Of a stretch of 64,000 nt of DNA, positions 11,156-22,593 are shown piece after piece. The notes under the pieces were generated by a model. It saw only the letters and a program-made list of their open reading frames with translations. It made no database searches and had not been told where the DNA came from. The stretch comes from Branchipolynoe longqiensis. Taxonomy: Eukaryota > Annelida > Polychaeta > Phyllodocida > Polynoidae. A program made the translations under genes and the position numbers. The stretch's first letter is position 1. Each line of letters starts with the position of its first letter. The stretch lies in assembly GCA_030323885.1 (NCBI GenBank), contig CM059187.1, positions 138,108,415 through 138,172,414 of the forward strand. Direction: 5' to 3'.

Positions 11156-11258
11156 TTAAAGTTTCATAGTCTGATGGTTTGAGTTTCTACTATAAGTTTT
11201 AAAACTGTATATTCCGATGAAGTATCAATTTGATGCTCTATCGGAATATGCAGTTTAA
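11156..11258 (+). mobile_element. Miniature family-T MITE, 103 bp
   Basis: TTAA plus AGTTTCATAGTCTGATGG on the left, TTAA plus inverted terminus on the right. Most of the interior is deleted compared with the ~350-bp members. A second TGTATATTCCGATGAAG pseudo-terminus lies inside. Confidence 0.75.
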
Positions 11259-11412
11259 ATGTTGTGGGTTGCACCTCATTAGGCTACATGGTCTGTGCAA
11301 AAGGTCTTATAGAGGTATTTTCAGAACGAACCTGCTCTCTGTTGGCAGAGGCAAGAATTAATGCCGCGGGTAATGGTTCAATGTGCATGCGCTTACCTCA
11401 ATCTATATATTT

Positions 11413-11666
11413 GAGCCTGTCTCAAAAGGTGATCACTCTTTTGTTTTTGTCCATTGTACCGATTGACACAAAACAGCACAGAAACGGTTATACTGAAAAC
11501 ACAAGGACATTTGCTTCTAAGCAATATGTATTCTATTGGGATTATGAAACACCATGTAAAAAACAAATCAGTTTATCCTGAGCAAATGCATAAGTAGATA
11601 GTATTTTGCTCGTTACAATGGACAAAGTTTTGTCCCATATTGCTTAGCACCTTTTGAGACAGTCTC
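11413..11666. mobile_element. MITE with CTGTCTCAAAAGGTG termini
   Basis: Inverted termini of about 18 bp (GAGCCTGTCTCAAAAGGT and inverse), with TATAT on both outer sides. A second inner inverted block, TTTGTCCATTGTA, lies at 11446 and 11615. Non-coding, superfamily unknown. Confidence 0.7.
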
Positions 11667-12454
11667 ATATATAATACCAAACGATGGTTAAGTTTTAGGG
11701 TCGTTCTGATCACAACTCCTTTGTTAATTGGCACTGCCAATGCACATCATCATACTCCACTGATGCTACACCATGTATGGGTTGTTAATAGCTTTTTAGT
11801 TTGCCTACCGTACACATTTCATGTTAATTTTGATGGTTTTTACTAACTTTCGTCACTTCGACCAGAGTGACATCCATTTTGAGTCACATAACTCCGCCAT
11901 TAGATAGCACCACCAAAATGGTTTACTGCATAATGGTATAAATGGATTCAACCAGATGCTAGCACTATATTGAAACAGGACCGTGCAGTTCAACACAATA
12001 TTGGTCCAGGGATTGACGCACGGGTTAAAGCTAGTAGGTTATATTTCTAAACCAATCAGTCTTGGACCGGTCAGTCTTAGTGGAAGCCTGTGCGCATTGA
12101 TTAGGTTATTAATTACAATGTCACTCTAGTTCAATTAGGGGTGACCGTTCTAGACTGTCGATTACCGGGAACATAGTAGATCTGTATCGGCGGGATTTGC
12201 GATATTTTGAATAACGTTGCATAATCGGTTGGGGGGGTGAGCGCTGACGGGTCTACATGTCTCCTGCTCCGGTCTGCTCTGACCTGCTCATCCAGTTGGT
12301 CCCTGTCAGCCGCTTCATTTACGCTTACCGAACATGAATTAGGGTCACTGTCACCCGCTTGCCTGGCCTACATGTGGGTCTGATTTATTTTTAATAAATT
12401 TCTTAAATTATATCTACTTGTTTCCTCTTACTGTTCTGGGCTGAGTGAAATGAA
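11667..12454. other. No gene or recognised repeat
   Basis: Mixed-composition sequence. I see no splice-bounded exon, tRNA or repeat relationship inside the window. Confidence 0.4.
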
Positions 12455-12979
12455 TTAAAGTTCCATAGTCCAATAAAAGCATCAAATTTTCTAAAGGAAA
12501 ATCCTTATCTAGATTTGAACCTGCATATCCAAGTTAAATACTGGCTCACAGATTAAGTATGTGTTGCTGCATAGAAGGGCACATACCTATGGGATCTGAG
12601 TATTGGAAAGAATGTCCAAAATTAACTTTACATGTTTAGTCACCACTTCAAATATCTCCAAAGTTAGCAATTTATAATCAAATTTAGACATGTAAGTTTC
12701 TACAGATAATAAATAATCACCATGTACCTGCTACTGTGTGAGAAACAAAAACATCTTATCACCTCCTACTGTGGGATAAGATTAAAACACTACTACAACT
12801 GGCCAGCATTGAAAACAAGCCCGAGCACTCGAGCTTACACGCTAAGGACAGTCTCAACACAGCATAGCAAAAATAGTTATAAGTAAGTTAGTCATGTATG
12901 ATAGATTCTAATGATCAACCTAATATATTTATCTCAGAAGATGATAGAAACCCAAAACCATCTGATTGTGCAACTTTAA
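12455..12979 (+). mobile_element. Family-T MITE with internal insertion
   Basis: TTAA at 12455-12458 and 12976-12979 with decayed family-T termini. Its 525 bp against the usual ~350 is explained by a ~155-bp insert at about 12727-12885. Confidence 0.75.
12727..12885 (+). repeat. Dispersed ~155-bp repeat
   Basis: Shares CTACTGTGTG, then GCTGGCCAGCATTGAAAACAAGC and AGCTTA with a copy at about 39570-39715. In each case it lies inside another repeat. No coding, class unknown. Confidence 0.6.
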
Positions 12980-13000
12980 GTGTTTGTTTTATATCTTTAT

Positions 13001-13712
13001 TTCTTAGCAGTCATTTGGCATCCACATACCGCAACAAAGTGCAGGACTCCGTGAAATTATATAACCACCAATAAAAGGTGTGGTGGGTGGAAAGAAACCT
13101 CCATACTTCAGTCCTCGTGATTTATTTCAGTGTAGGGGCACACTGGCGGGAGGTTTCCCACTATAAGGGGATAGCAATCAACGGACATGGCAACACACAC
13201 ATTTATCGTTAACTAGAGACTGGTGCTGCCTGCTTTGTATCATTATTTCTTAGCATTCATTTGACATCCACATACCGCAACAAAGTGCAGGACTCCGTGA
13301 AATTATATAACCACCAATAAAAAGGGTGGTGGGTGGAAAGAAACCTCCATACTTCAGTCCTCGTGATTTATTTCAGTGTAGGGGCACACTGACGGGAGGT
13401 TGCCCACTATAAGGGGATAGCAATCAACGCACATGGCAACACACACATTCATCGTTAACTAGAGACTGGTGCTGCCTGTTTTGTATCATTATTTCTTAGC
13501 ATTCATTTGACATCCACATACCGCAACAAAGTGCAGGACTCCGTGAAATTATATAACCACCAATAAAAGGGGGGAGGGGGGAGAAACCTCCATACTTCAG
13601 TCCTCGTGATTCATTTCATCGTAGGGGCACACTAGCGGGACGCTGCACACAATAAGGGGATAGCAATCAACGCACATGGCAACACACACATTTCTCGTTA
13701 ACTAGAAACTAG
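13001..13712 (+). repeat. 246-bp tandem array, about 2.9 units
   Basis: Units start at 13001, 13247 and 13493 with TTCTTAGC and are nearly identical to one another, including CAACAAAGTGCAGGACTCCG. The third unit is more diverged after AATAAAAGG and ends near 13712. High identity over this length suggests a young satellite-like amplification. Non-coding. Confidence 0.9.
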
Positions 13713-13984
13713 TACTGGCAGGGTTGCTGCAGTGCTGATTGGATGCTTAGACAAATCAAGAGCGAGTCATCGCCGCTGGTGGAAATATAGGATCAATAAA
13801 AAGGTAGCCCTCGCTTCTCGCCTACAGGTACAAACGGTAGTTGTGTAGTGTAGATAGGCAGTTAGCGTGACACACCTGCCCTACCCAGCCACCTGCACGT
13901 GGTAGGTGTGGCAGGGGTATGGTATGACAGTGGCTGGATTAGCAGGTAAAAAGGGTTGGTTGGTTGGTGGAGTCCTGGCAACAT
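13713..13984. other. No gene recognised
   Basis: Follows the tandem array. Contains a GGTTGGTTGGTGGAGTCCTGG phrase (about 13954) that may be a SINE S1 tail remnant next to an AT microsatellite. Confidence 0.4.
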
Positions 13985-13996
13985 CTATATATATAT

Positions 13997-14053
<57 letters not shown>
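13985..14053. repeat. (AT)n microsatellite
   Basis: About 70 bp of alternating AT. It is one of many AT tracts that sit at the edges of repeats in this window. Confidence 0.9.
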
Positions 14054-14311
14054 GCTCTGTAATCTATTATGGGAATATAAACAACGACACTACCACTCAT
14101 CAGTTCTCTTTTATATATTAGTTATTACATACTATCCTACTGTCATAGGAGTTAGTTCCTGCTTCTGCCACTAGGGTGCCACCTGTGAGTGGCTCCTGAC
14201 CACCCGGATGCCAGCTGTGTCTTGTCACCACCGCCGCCAGACCTGCTCGGATGGTCAGATTTTAATATATATATATATGTATACAGTATACAGTATACAT
14301 ATATATGTATA

Positions 14312-14489
14312 CAGTAACACCTCTCTAAATCGACCGACCATGGGGCCGATTTTAAGTGGTCCATTTAGGGAGGTGGTCGGTTTAGAGAGTTAGAATATCC
14401 TTACAATGGTATTGTTGGGACGCAAATAAAGCGATTGATATAGGGGAGTGGTCGATCTGTGGATGGGTCAGTATAGAGAGGTTTTACTG
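14312..14489. mobile_element. pogo-like MITE (family P) between AT tracts
   Basis: CAGTAACACCTCTCTAAATC on the left and the inverted GAGAGGTTTTACTG on the right, each followed by TA that runs into an AT/GTATAC microsatellite. Confidence 0.85.
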
Positions 14490-14520
14490 TATATGTATAT
14501 ATATATATATATATGTATAT

Positions 14521-14682
14521 ATTGGTTGGTTGGTTGTTGGAGTTTTACATCCTGGCAACATCTATGGTCATATCAGGATGGGTACCAACTTGTGACAGTG
14601 CAGACTCATCGTGGCTTTATAGTGTTGCCCCACTGGGAGACCAGGCCACTAGCACCATGACCTGATATCCCACTCAGTTTGA
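14521..14682 (-). mobile_element. SINE S1, distal body and tail
   Basis: Minus-oriented S1 from its tail (GGTTGTTGGAGTTTTACATC) to ATCCCACTCAG, cut where the next S1 begins. Confidence 0.85.
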
Positions 14683-15023
14683 TGTTGTTGTTTGTTTGTT
14701 GTTGTTTTACATCCTAGCAACATCTAAGGTCATATAAGGACGGGTACTGACTTGTGACAGTGCGTACTCATGGCGACTTTATAGTGCTGCCCCACTGGAA
14801 GACCATGCTGCCAGCACCATGATGTGATATCCCACTCAGTCACATTATCCTGACACTGAGCCGACCAGCCCTTGCCCTATCTTAATAATGCAAAGCGCCA
14901 GGCTAGGAAGTGACAAGTATTAATTTTAAGTCATTAGTTTGACTCGACCAGGGATCGAACCGCCGACCCCACGATCTACCAACATGGGAGACGGTCGCTC
15001 TAACTCATTCGGCCATCCCATCA
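14683..15023 (-). mobile_element. SINE S1, full length
   Basis: Complete minus-strand copy. Tail GTTGTTGTTTTACATCCTAG, full body, and tRNA head with A-box region GAATGAGTTAGAGC (inverse at about 14998-15011) and B box (inverse of GGGATCGAACCGCC at 14951). Confidence 0.9.
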
Positions 15024-15089
15024 CTCAGTTTGAACCCTGGTCGAGTCAAACCAATGATGTAAAAATTGATATTTATCACTTCCTAGTCA
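15024..15089 (+). mobile_element. SINE S1 head fragment
   Basis: Short plus-strand piece from TTTGAACCCTGGTCGAGTC (B-box region) to CACTTCCTAGTCAGG. Confidence 0.7.
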
Positions 15090-15245
15090 GGGGCATATCC
15101 TCCGGTGTGACTGACACTGGTCTACATCCGATGGACGCGAGGAGGGAAGGTGAGCCACCAGTACAGTGTTGGTCTTATGGAGTATAACGAATGATAATAA
15201 TTAACCCTTATGTATCTTTATACTCTCATAATTCGTTATACATCA
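15090..15245. repeat. Dispersed 155-bp repeat (family C)
   Basis: Shares CTACATCCGATGGACGCGAG, GGAGGGAAGGTGAGCC, TACAGTGTTGGTCTTA and ATAATTAACCCTTA with 21571-21727. Class unknown; both copies adjoin other repeats. Confidence 0.75.
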
Positions 15246-15507
15246 CATATAAAGTAGTCTTGTGGATACCCACATAACCCTCCCACGCCTTCCCTCAAAT
15301 AAAAGCCATTATGAATTACAATTATTGGTAATGGCCCTTTCCAGATAGGTGAGACATCAGCCAATTGTATTTAGGTTATGTTATGGAAAGGTGTATGTGG
15401 GGGGAGGGGGGAGAACGATTGAGCTACGCTAATCCAACGTGAAATGTAATTAGACGCTATACTCAATATATCACCGTGCTGACTGATGTCCGTTATTAAA
15501 CCTTCAA
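15246..15507. other. No gene recognised
   Basis: Short unique-looking interval with a G-rich patch near 15398-15412. Confidence 0.4.
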
Positions 15508-15650
15508 TGGCCGAATGAGTTAGAGCGGCCGTCCCTCGTGTTGGTAGATCATGGGATCGTGGGTTCGAATCCTGGTCGAGTCAAACTAATGACTTAAAAA
15601 TTGATACTTGCCACTTCCTAGCCAGGCGCTCGTCATTATTAGGATAGGGC
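15508..15650 (+). mobile_element. SINE S1 head and proximal body
   Basis: Good pol III-type head: TGGCCGAATGAGTTAGAGCG (A-box region, 15510) and GGGTTCGAATCCTGGTCGAG (B box, 15561). Truncated at AGGGCAATGAGC. Confidence 0.85.
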
Positions 15651-16162
15651 AATGAGCAATGGAATGAGGAAGACCTGTCGTCTGCGACTGAAATTTCCCC
15701 TGCTTAAACATATAATGTACCAACAACAAAAAAACAACAACAAATTCAATACAGCATACAGCAGCACTATTAACACACACTGGCTGTTGTTAATTTGGCA
15801 TAACCCCTGCTATTCTAACCATTGTCTTTTCAAATAAAAAATAATAAATAATAAAGAGTCCTGCAGTGCTATGATCTGTCTGCTGGATCTACGCAGTAAT
15901 GTTTCCACATCCTCCCTGGGCTACGGCGTGACTGCTGTTTTCCGGGAGAGGGTGTTGAATTGTTTCGAGATGGTTGGCACGGTGTGAAAGGGGTGGAGGA
16001 GGAGGGGGGGGGGAGGGGGGCTGATGTGTGGTTGTGGCGGTATAGCCGTAAGAGGAAGGTTTAACAGAGGGTTGGCAACCCCTCCTTGCACCCGCCTGTA
16101 CACAAGCACAGACGGACGGCTGTGCTCTGCGAGCCGGCATTGCTTAGTACAGGATGTACACA
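15651..16162. other. No gene recognised; GC-richer stretch
   Basis: Contains a G-rich tract at about 16003-16020. Short open frames on both strands lack family features. Confidence 0.35.
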
Positions 16163-16189
16163 CTGCTGCTGCTGCTGCTGCTGCTGCTA
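16163..16189 (+). repeat. (CTG)9 microsatellite
   Basis: Nine consecutive CTG triplets. It lies in a short open frame that has no other support. Confidence 0.9.
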
Positions 16190-16457
16190 CTAGAGCACCG
16201 GCCCACTGTCTATGATCTATCCTACCCGCCCGTTACCGGCCTGCTCACACCGGCACTGTTTACAAACACCGGGCCCCAGTCAAGCGAATCCTGGCAACAC
16301 ATGCCGGGGCACTTACCTAGTGGGGAAGTCACAGCTGCAGCTAACCGCGGGTCATCCCGGGTCGAGTGCGGTAGATCCGGGTAGGTTTGATGTGTTCTTG
16401 TCGCAATCTCTCGCCTTCCTGCGTCGTCTGATTCGGCGGACATCGGGCGCACTGTGC

Positions 16458-16551
16458 GGCGGAGACTGGCGGAGACTGGCGGAGACTGGCGGAGACTGGC
16501 GGAGACTGGCGGAGACTGGCGGAGACTGGCGGAGACTGGCGGAGACTGGCG
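16458..16551 (+). repeat. 10-bp minisatellite, 9.4 perfect units
   Basis: GGCGGAGACT repeats without interruption. Because the unit is not a multiple of three, all frames pass through it, which explains the overlapping short frames on both strands at 16222-16814. I therefore do not call a gene here. Confidence 0.95.
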
Positions 16552-16669
16552 AGGATGCCCGCTCGCCACTCGGCACACTCCGGCGAGCGCCGAGCACTCC
16601 CGAAGGACTCGTAAGGGTTCGCGGCGCCAAGTTTGATGCGGTGAACCGAATTGTCATTTTTTTCCTCCA

Positions 16670-16708
16670 TATGTTTGTTGTTGTTGTTGTTGTTTCAACA
16701 ACAACAAA
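16670..16708. repeat. (GTT)n/(AAC)n perfect hairpin
   Basis: ATGTTTGTTGTTGTTGTT followed at once by the inverse AACAACAACAAACAT. A strong stem-loop of about 17 bp. No gene upstream for it to terminate. Confidence 0.7.
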
Positions 16709-16709
16709 C

Positions 16710-17080
16710 ATGTTTTTATTCCAGTTGACAAAAATGTCTTTATCACCGATGCTCATTCCTGTAAGCTTGTTATGGCATTGGCAGTTACGATGCCTTTCAA
16801 TTATTTATGGGTGATTGTCTAAATGAAATGTCGCGATATGCGCGCGCAAATTAATACGTCCGCGTGATTCTCGGGCTGGGATCATGTTTGTTTTGATTTT
16901 GATGTGCTTTTTTTTTAAACACTTCATTGTAGGCCTACACCAGTCCTAGTCATATTCATATCGTGGTCGATACCTATAAGTTATGCATCACGCTCCTACT
17001 TTTTTAGTAGTTTTTTTTCATTGAACCTAATTGTATTTTTGTATCTCTCTATTTAAATATTCAACTCCACTGATGTCATT
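16710..17080. other. No gene recognised
   Basis: AT-rich interval without repeat partners in the window. Confidence 0.4.
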
Positions 17081-17251
17081 GGAGGCATTCGACTGGGCCC
17101 TTTCTATCCACAAGATTTACGGATGGATCGGATGGAGCCGCAACACACATCTGAATCATACATATAGTAACCCACTTCTGGTCCCAGTCGAATAGGAATG
17201 TGTAAGGAAATATTTTGATATTCACATAGAGAGGCCCAGTCGAATGCCTCC
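17081..17251. mobile_element. 171-bp MITE with perfect 19-bp inverted termini
   Basis: GGAGGCATTCGACTGGGCC at 17081 is matched by its exact inverse ending at 17251. ATT lies on both outer sides, a possible 3-bp target duplication. Single copy in this window. Non-coding. Confidence 0.75.
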
Positions 17252-17532
17252 ATTATTAATGTTTGAATGTCGTAAAATTAATGCCGCAAAAATAGACACC
17301 CTACTGTTGGCAACCAGATAATAAACAAAAAAAATACACGATACGGAAACCATGGCAATTGCTTACCAGTCTGTAAAACGTTCCATCCAATTATGGTTTG
17401 TAGATTAGTCGATAAACCACGCTGTTCGTGGTACAATGGCCCAAAATTACCAGATAATGCTACTTACACGGGAAGCTGATTAATGGAATCGGCACACACC
17501 TGCTGATATGCACTGAGACTGTTTCTTTCTTT

Positions 17533-17868
17533 CTTTCTTGTTGTTTTACATCCTAGCAAAATCTAAGGTCATACCGACTTGTGACATTACGCACTCATGG
17601 CGACCTTATAGTGCTGCCCCACTGGGAAATCAGGCTGCCAGCACCATAACCTGATATCCCACTCAGTCACATTATCCTGACACTGAGCGAACTAATCCTT
17701 GCCCTATCCTAGTAATGCCAAATGCTAGGCTAGGAAGCAGCAAGTATAACTTTTTAAGTCATTGGTTTGACTCGACCAGGATTCGAACCCATGAACTCAT
17801 TGGTTCGGATCCCCCGATCTCCCAAAACGGGGGACGGACGCTCAACTCATTCAGCCACCCCGTCTGGT
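17533..17868 (-). mobile_element. SINE S1, nearly full length with deletion
   Basis: Minus-strand copy from tail GTTGTTTTACATCCTAGC to tRNA head with GGTGGCTGAATGAGTTGAGC (inverse at about 17845). About 15 bp are missing after AAGGTCATA. Confidence 0.85.
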
Positions 17869-18032
17869 GCGCTGAGACTGAGGGGCATCTAAACCAACAT
17901 AAGGCAGCATACTGGTGACACACCTCCGTCATAATAGGTAAGAAATACTAGATGTAGTAGCATAACCGAGTGTGAACAGCTTAGATTATGCATATACCTG
18001 GTCCATGGCATGGTGTCCCAAATAGTATTATC

Positions 18033-19075
18033 TTAAGCCTGCATAGTCCGATGGTTTTGAGACTGATATTTTTCTGAGATAAATATATTGAATTGATTGT
18101 CATAATCTACATTACTTCAGTTTGAAGTCGCTTTTATTTTAAATGGCTAACTTTTGAGATGTTTGAAGTGTAAACATGTCAAATTAGTTTTGGCAAGCAT
18201 GCCAAAACTCTGACACCATATGTTGCTGCAGTAAAAGATTCTATTAAATTGACTCAGTATTTCCTTGTATGTGGCCACAAATTCTTAATAAGTGCATCAA
18301 TATCTAAGTAATGGCCCTTTCACATTAAAATGCATCGCGCAAGCGTGTGGCCAATGGCTAAAATGACTGAAACATCGAGATGTGTCTAACTTTTTGGCGT
18401 GGGGGGGCAAAGTTGGACATATACAAAAAGTATATGCAACATAGTAGAGCATATGGGCAACATATGGCTAGCGTGCCTCCTGGCAAAAAACACTCGCAAT
18501 ATGCTCATGGTATGCTCGCAGAACACCCGTGAACGTTATATATCTAATTTGATCGGCAGAAGTACACATTATACGTTACATACGTCAAGACATGGTGATG
18601 AAACGCAAAAACATACATTAGACTTCGTTATCCATATGTTGTCAATGCGTGGAATGTACGTTTCCGGTGGCTTGCCGCCCGACTGATGTAGGTCAATGTA
18701 GGCCAACGTAGTGAACAATTTTTGTACATCGACATGTGTCTAATGCATAAATAACATACGCCCGACGTAAAAGCCACACGTTTTCGACCGTCAAAAGTAT
18801 TGTGCATGCACAAAACTTTTGCGACCCCTTAATGAGTGACAACATATAAAAATGAATATTGACGTACATTGATGTATACCAACATATGCACAATGAAGCG
18901 TAATGTTCATGTAACGCATATCGACATACACCGACATAGTGGAGCAAGATCACCTACTTCGGCGCATGCTTGCACGATGCGCGTAGTGTGACAAGGCTAT
19001 TAGAGATGTACAATAAAATGTAAATAATTGCTTTGTTTTGAAAATTCGAAGCTTCATCGGACTATGCAACTTTAA
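18033..19075 (-). mobile_element. Family-T MITE split by a family-F element
   Basis: TTAA at 18033-18036 and 19072-19075 with family-T termini. The right part resumes at 19003 exactly where the left part stops (CTAAG then GAGATGTA). Removing 18312-18999 leaves about 352 bp, the normal family length. Confidence 0.85.
18312..18999. mobile_element. Family-F inverted-repeat element, 688 bp
   Basis: Termini TGGCCCTTTCACAT... and inverse of ...GTGTGACAAGGCTA, flanked by TAA and TTA. Intact family-T copies have TTA at this site, supporting a 3-bp duplication. Arms consist of iterated ACATATG/GTACATTGA words. A palindrome TTGTGCATGCACAA sits at 18800-18813, about 187 bp from the right end. Confidence 0.8.
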
Positions 19076-19355
19076 TATTGTGATGCTGCTCACTGTGAAC
19101 TAAAATATGGAGCTTTGAACAGTATGACAGTTGTAGTACAGTGATGTGCTACTTATTCAGGTGTACCTGTGTGTACACACATTGCGTGTTGCATAATATA
19201 TGCGAATATAAGCATGGAGCAGCTAAATGTTATGTGTTGCATAATGTATTATGCAAACATAAACACGTGACTAGTGACAATAATTTCTACTGCTGATCTT
19301 ACCCCTCCCCCCAATCTGGGGACATAAACACATTCGTTCTGCTGAGTACTTCTTA
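19076..19355. other. No gene recognised
   Basis: Contains a short direct repeat (ATGTTATGTGTTGCATAAT around 19195-19250) and nothing else that I can name. Confidence 0.4.
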
Positions 19356-20237
19356 TGCTAGGTACACACCTACCGTTTACGACTCGCGCACTAAAACTTT
19401 GTGCCCGACGCGACCCGATCGCGATCCGATCGTGATTAAAACCAAAGATAAGGGATGCGCACATATACTGACTGGCGCGCGCACATATACCGTCCGATTC
19501 GCGACTGCGAGCCACGCATCTGGTGGGTTTTGCGCGAACTACGTCACCATCAGCGCCATCTAGCACTTTCCTTGCGCCGATTCACGACTGCGGTGCACGC
19601 ACCAGGTGGGTTTTGTGGGAACTACGTCGCCATCAGCGCCATCTAGCAGTTTCCTTGCGCCTGCCGCGAGTCGGGTTTTGCGCGAACTTGAGCGCCGTCT
19701 GGCATTATTCTGTTATCAGACTATATTTTACTCTCATGCGCAATTTCCTTGCACCTGTAGCCTCTCAGTCGCGATTTACTTGACCTAACTTTATCAGACT
19801 ATATTTTACTCTCATGCGCAATTTCCTTGCGCCTGTAGCCTCTCAGTCGCGATTTACTTGACCTAACTTTATTAGACTATATTTTACTGTATTTCCACCA
19901 TCGCAATCTCCGTCTCGCTCATCCAGTCCACCATTTTTATCAGTTGTGTATGGACAACGTCACATGAGCATTTTCCGGCCCGGCGATTGGTTGTTTGTTA
20001 AAACTCAAAAGCGACCGGTCGGCGGCTAGCACGCATATGCCGTTTAAGATACGACCGACCGCACACACCTCCCGATTTGCAATCATCCCGATTCGTTTTT
20101 CGAATTGCTTTCAGTTTTAAGCCCTAAAACTGAGTTGTAATCGCGGACGTCTGGTGTGCTAGGGGTCCGCACCCACCTAACGACTAACGAGATCCTATGC
20201 GCGAATCGCGTCATAAACGGTAGGTGTGTACCTAGCA
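19356..20237. mobile_element. 882-bp TIR element at TTA with internal tandem duplications
   Basis: Inverted termini TGCTAGGTACACACCTACCG, with TTA on both sides, consistent with PIF/Harbinger-type insertion. The inside holds two ~82-bp tandem units (GGTGGGTTTTGCGCGAACTA and partner, about 19520-19680) and two ~79-bp tandem units (ATCAGACTATATTTTACTCT, about 19715-19868). A 279-bp relative lies at 48422-48700. No transposase. Confidence 0.8.
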
Positions 20238-20299
20238 TTAGGCGCAGCCGCTACGGGGGCTCCACATTGCTGCAAAAAAACACCACTTGAATGAACTAA

Positions 20300-20892
20300 A
20301 GCCGTGTTCACACGGGGAATGTAAATCGATTCGTAGAAAGCGACTTGCCTAGTTCGACGCACATTTCCCGTGTGAACGGACATCTGAGGCGGATTAGGGC
20401 TGATTCGATTCACGTGATCTCGATAATGTAAACCACCTAAGCGAGGTAGTCTACGTGAATCGATTCCTGTGATGCGGATAATTTTGCCCGTGTGGACGCA
20501 TCTGAGGCGGATTAGCACCTCACACGCATGCGCAGTCGACCTTAGTTTGTTGACTTTCCGGTCGATCAAAAGCGCATATTATATAATTTAATTAATGAAA
20601 CCGCTATCTATGCACAGATATTTTTTTCATCATTTATTTGTAGGGTTTCACTGCCCAGCAGAAGTTTTGACGGTTCCAAACCAATACGAATCATTAAATA
20701 CATATCTAGGTCGAACTCATTCTCTAGTGGTGACCTTGCCTAATCGAAGACTGGCGCTGGTCAGGCTGGGCTTGCTCATGCGCAGCATTCGATTTCCGGT
20801 CCAAGTACTGCCCGTGTGAACGGGCCGCTAATTCACCTCACCTGATTCGATTTGTCTAGTTCGCCTCACATTTTCCCCGTGTGAACACGGCT
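20300..20892. mobile_element. 593-bp TIR element with GTGTTCACACGGGG termini
   Basis: AGCCGTGTTCACACGGGGAA and its inverse, flanked by TAA and TTA as in family F. Arms are iterations of CGATTC/GAATCG, CTAGTTCG and GTGTGAACGG in both orientations. No central GTGCATGCAC palindrome was found. Confidence 0.75.
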
Positions 20893-20912
20893 TTAGACCA
20901 AACTTTTTTTTT

Positions 20913-21204
20913 AGTTGGTGATCGTCCTTTTCATCACACAAATCAGGGTCCGGTCGGTGAATTTTCTTTTTTTTCAGTATTTCTGTTAAATAGTGGACCA
21001 CCCTAGACTGATAAAAGGATTACATGTCATTCATGCACACATCACAATGTTTTCAGTCAAACAATGAACACTGTATTCTCATTTAGAAATTTAAACTTGA
21101 ATTGCGGCTAGCCAAACGCATTTTTCAGTTTTAAAAAAAATAAATAAAAAATTTAAATCAGGTGCGGGCGATTTTTCAGGCACGGGAAGGGACGATCACC
21201 AACT
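20913..21204. mobile_element. TIR element, 292 bp
   Basis: AGTTGGTGATCGTCC at 20913 and its inverse ending at 21204, with short A/T runs outside. Interior is AT-rich and non-coding. Single copy here. Confidence 0.55.
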
Positions 21205-21516
21205 TTATTTTTTATTTGTTTGGCCTCATGGCTGCATGCAAATATGCCGACGGTTTACGGGTTTATTCTTTTGGATCGCCGTATGTTGACATTTTAACGC
21301 TGTGCGGATTCCAGTGTGAGCAGCATACCGGAAGTGGTCTTAACCCCAGGTTACCGTGACCGCTGTGACACCTGGGAGTGCGCTTGCGCAATCTTGACCA
21401 GGCGAAGTGGGGAGGGTTACACTAGGAAGGTCTGGCAATTCCTCTCACCTTGCAAAGTGTCTGTGCTTCGTAGTGTTTGTTTCACATGTAAACAAAGAAC
21501 AAATAACAAAATATAT
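21205..21516. other. No gene recognised
   Basis: Short frames overlap an AT/GTATAT microsatellite at the right side. No domain recognised. Confidence 0.35.
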
Positions 21517-21570
21517 ATATATGTGTATCGGGTATATATATATATATATATTGTATATATATATATATAC
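21517..21570. repeat. (AT)n microsatellite
   Basis: AT alternation interrupted by GTGTATCGGG and TTG, abutting the family-C repeat. Confidence 0.85.
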
Positions 21571-21727
21571 CTCCGGTGCGATTGACACTTGTCTACATCC
21601 GGTGGAGGCGAGGAGGGAAGGTGGAGCCACCGGTACAGTGTTGGTCTTACGGAGTACAACAAATAATAATAATAATAATTAACCCTTACATATCGTTTTA
21701 CTCGCATAATTTGTTACACATCACACA
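21571..21727. repeat. Dispersed 155-bp repeat (family C), second copy
   Basis: Same orientation as 15090-15245 and closely similar, followed by an (AATAAT)n stretch and then AC/AT dinucleotides. Confidence 0.75.
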
Positions 21728-21748
21728 CACACATATATATATATATGA

Positions 21749-22216
21749 GTCAGCCTCACGAAAACGGGCCAATCAGTGGTCAAGTGAAGATGTTGGTGTC
21801 GCAATTCTTAAAAGTGTAGTGCATTTCTTTGTTTCATATTAAATTATCCTAGAAACAAATAAGGTGGTTGTATTTTCTCGACATATATTCAGTATAAATT
21901 TAAGGACTTTCCAACATCTCTGTCAATGCTAAACTATAATTATACTGATCGACGCCGACATCCAATGATCGATGCCAACAACTTTAACAGATGTCAGCGT
22001 CGCAATTCTTAAAGTCTCGTGCATTTCTTTGTTTTATATTAAATTATCCTAGAAACAAATAACGTTGTTGTATTTTCTCGACCTATACGTTCAGTATAAA
22101 TTTAAGGACTTTCCACCATCTCTGTCAATGCTAAACTATAATTATACCGATCGATGCCAACATCCATGCTCGATGCCGACAACTTCCACCAATTGGCCTC
22201 TTTTCGTGATCCTGAC
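21749..22216. mobile_element. TIR element containing a ~200-bp tandem duplication
   Basis: GTCAGCCTCACGAAAACGGG on the left is mirrored by CTCTTTTCGTGATCCTGAC on the right. The inside is two direct copies (about 21790-21985 and 21990-22190) containing CATTTCTTTGTTT and AGTATAAATTTAAGGACTTT. AT dinucleotide tracts flank both ends. Confidence 0.75.
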
Positions 22217-22240
22217 CCATATATATATATATATATATAT

Positions 22241-22413
22241 CCACTAAAACTTCTCTACCCGACCACCTCCACAGATCGACCACTCCCCTATATCGACTGC
22301 TTTATTTGGATCCCAACAATAACATTGTAACCATATTCTAACTCTCTAAACCGACCACCTCCGTAAATGGACCACTGATCATCGGTCCCAAGGTCGGTTT
22401 AGAGAGGTTTCAC

Positions 22414-22415
<2 letters not shown>
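22241..22415. mobile_element. pogo-like MITE (family P)
   Basis: Inverse orientation to 7397-7571: CACTAAAACTTCTCTA at left and AGAGAGGTTTCACTG at right. Both ends run into (AT)n. Confidence 0.85.
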
Positions 22416-22442
<27 letters not shown>

Positions 22443-22444
<2 letters not shown>

Positions 22445-22552
22445 TAACATCTTTTCCAGCGCTTGTTCAGTGCATTTAGTTTTATGTCTACTATATATAT
22501 ACGTCTACCGTATATATATATTTGGTGCTTTTACTTCTGCGTCTAATATTTC

Positions 22553-22593
<41 letters not shown>

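Noticed and set aside
13001..13712. CRISPR-like or regulatory array
   Set aside because: Units are contiguous 246-bp tandem repeats without spacers in metazoan-type DNA.
15508..15590. Possible true tRNA gene
   Set aside because: A and B boxes are present but the acceptor stem does not close, and the sequence continues into the SINE S1 body seen in many copies; it is a SINE head.
16212..16814. 200-codon open frame with RRLAETGGDW repeats
   Set aside because: The middle is the 10-bp minisatellite, open in all frames on both strands; the flanks show no domain.
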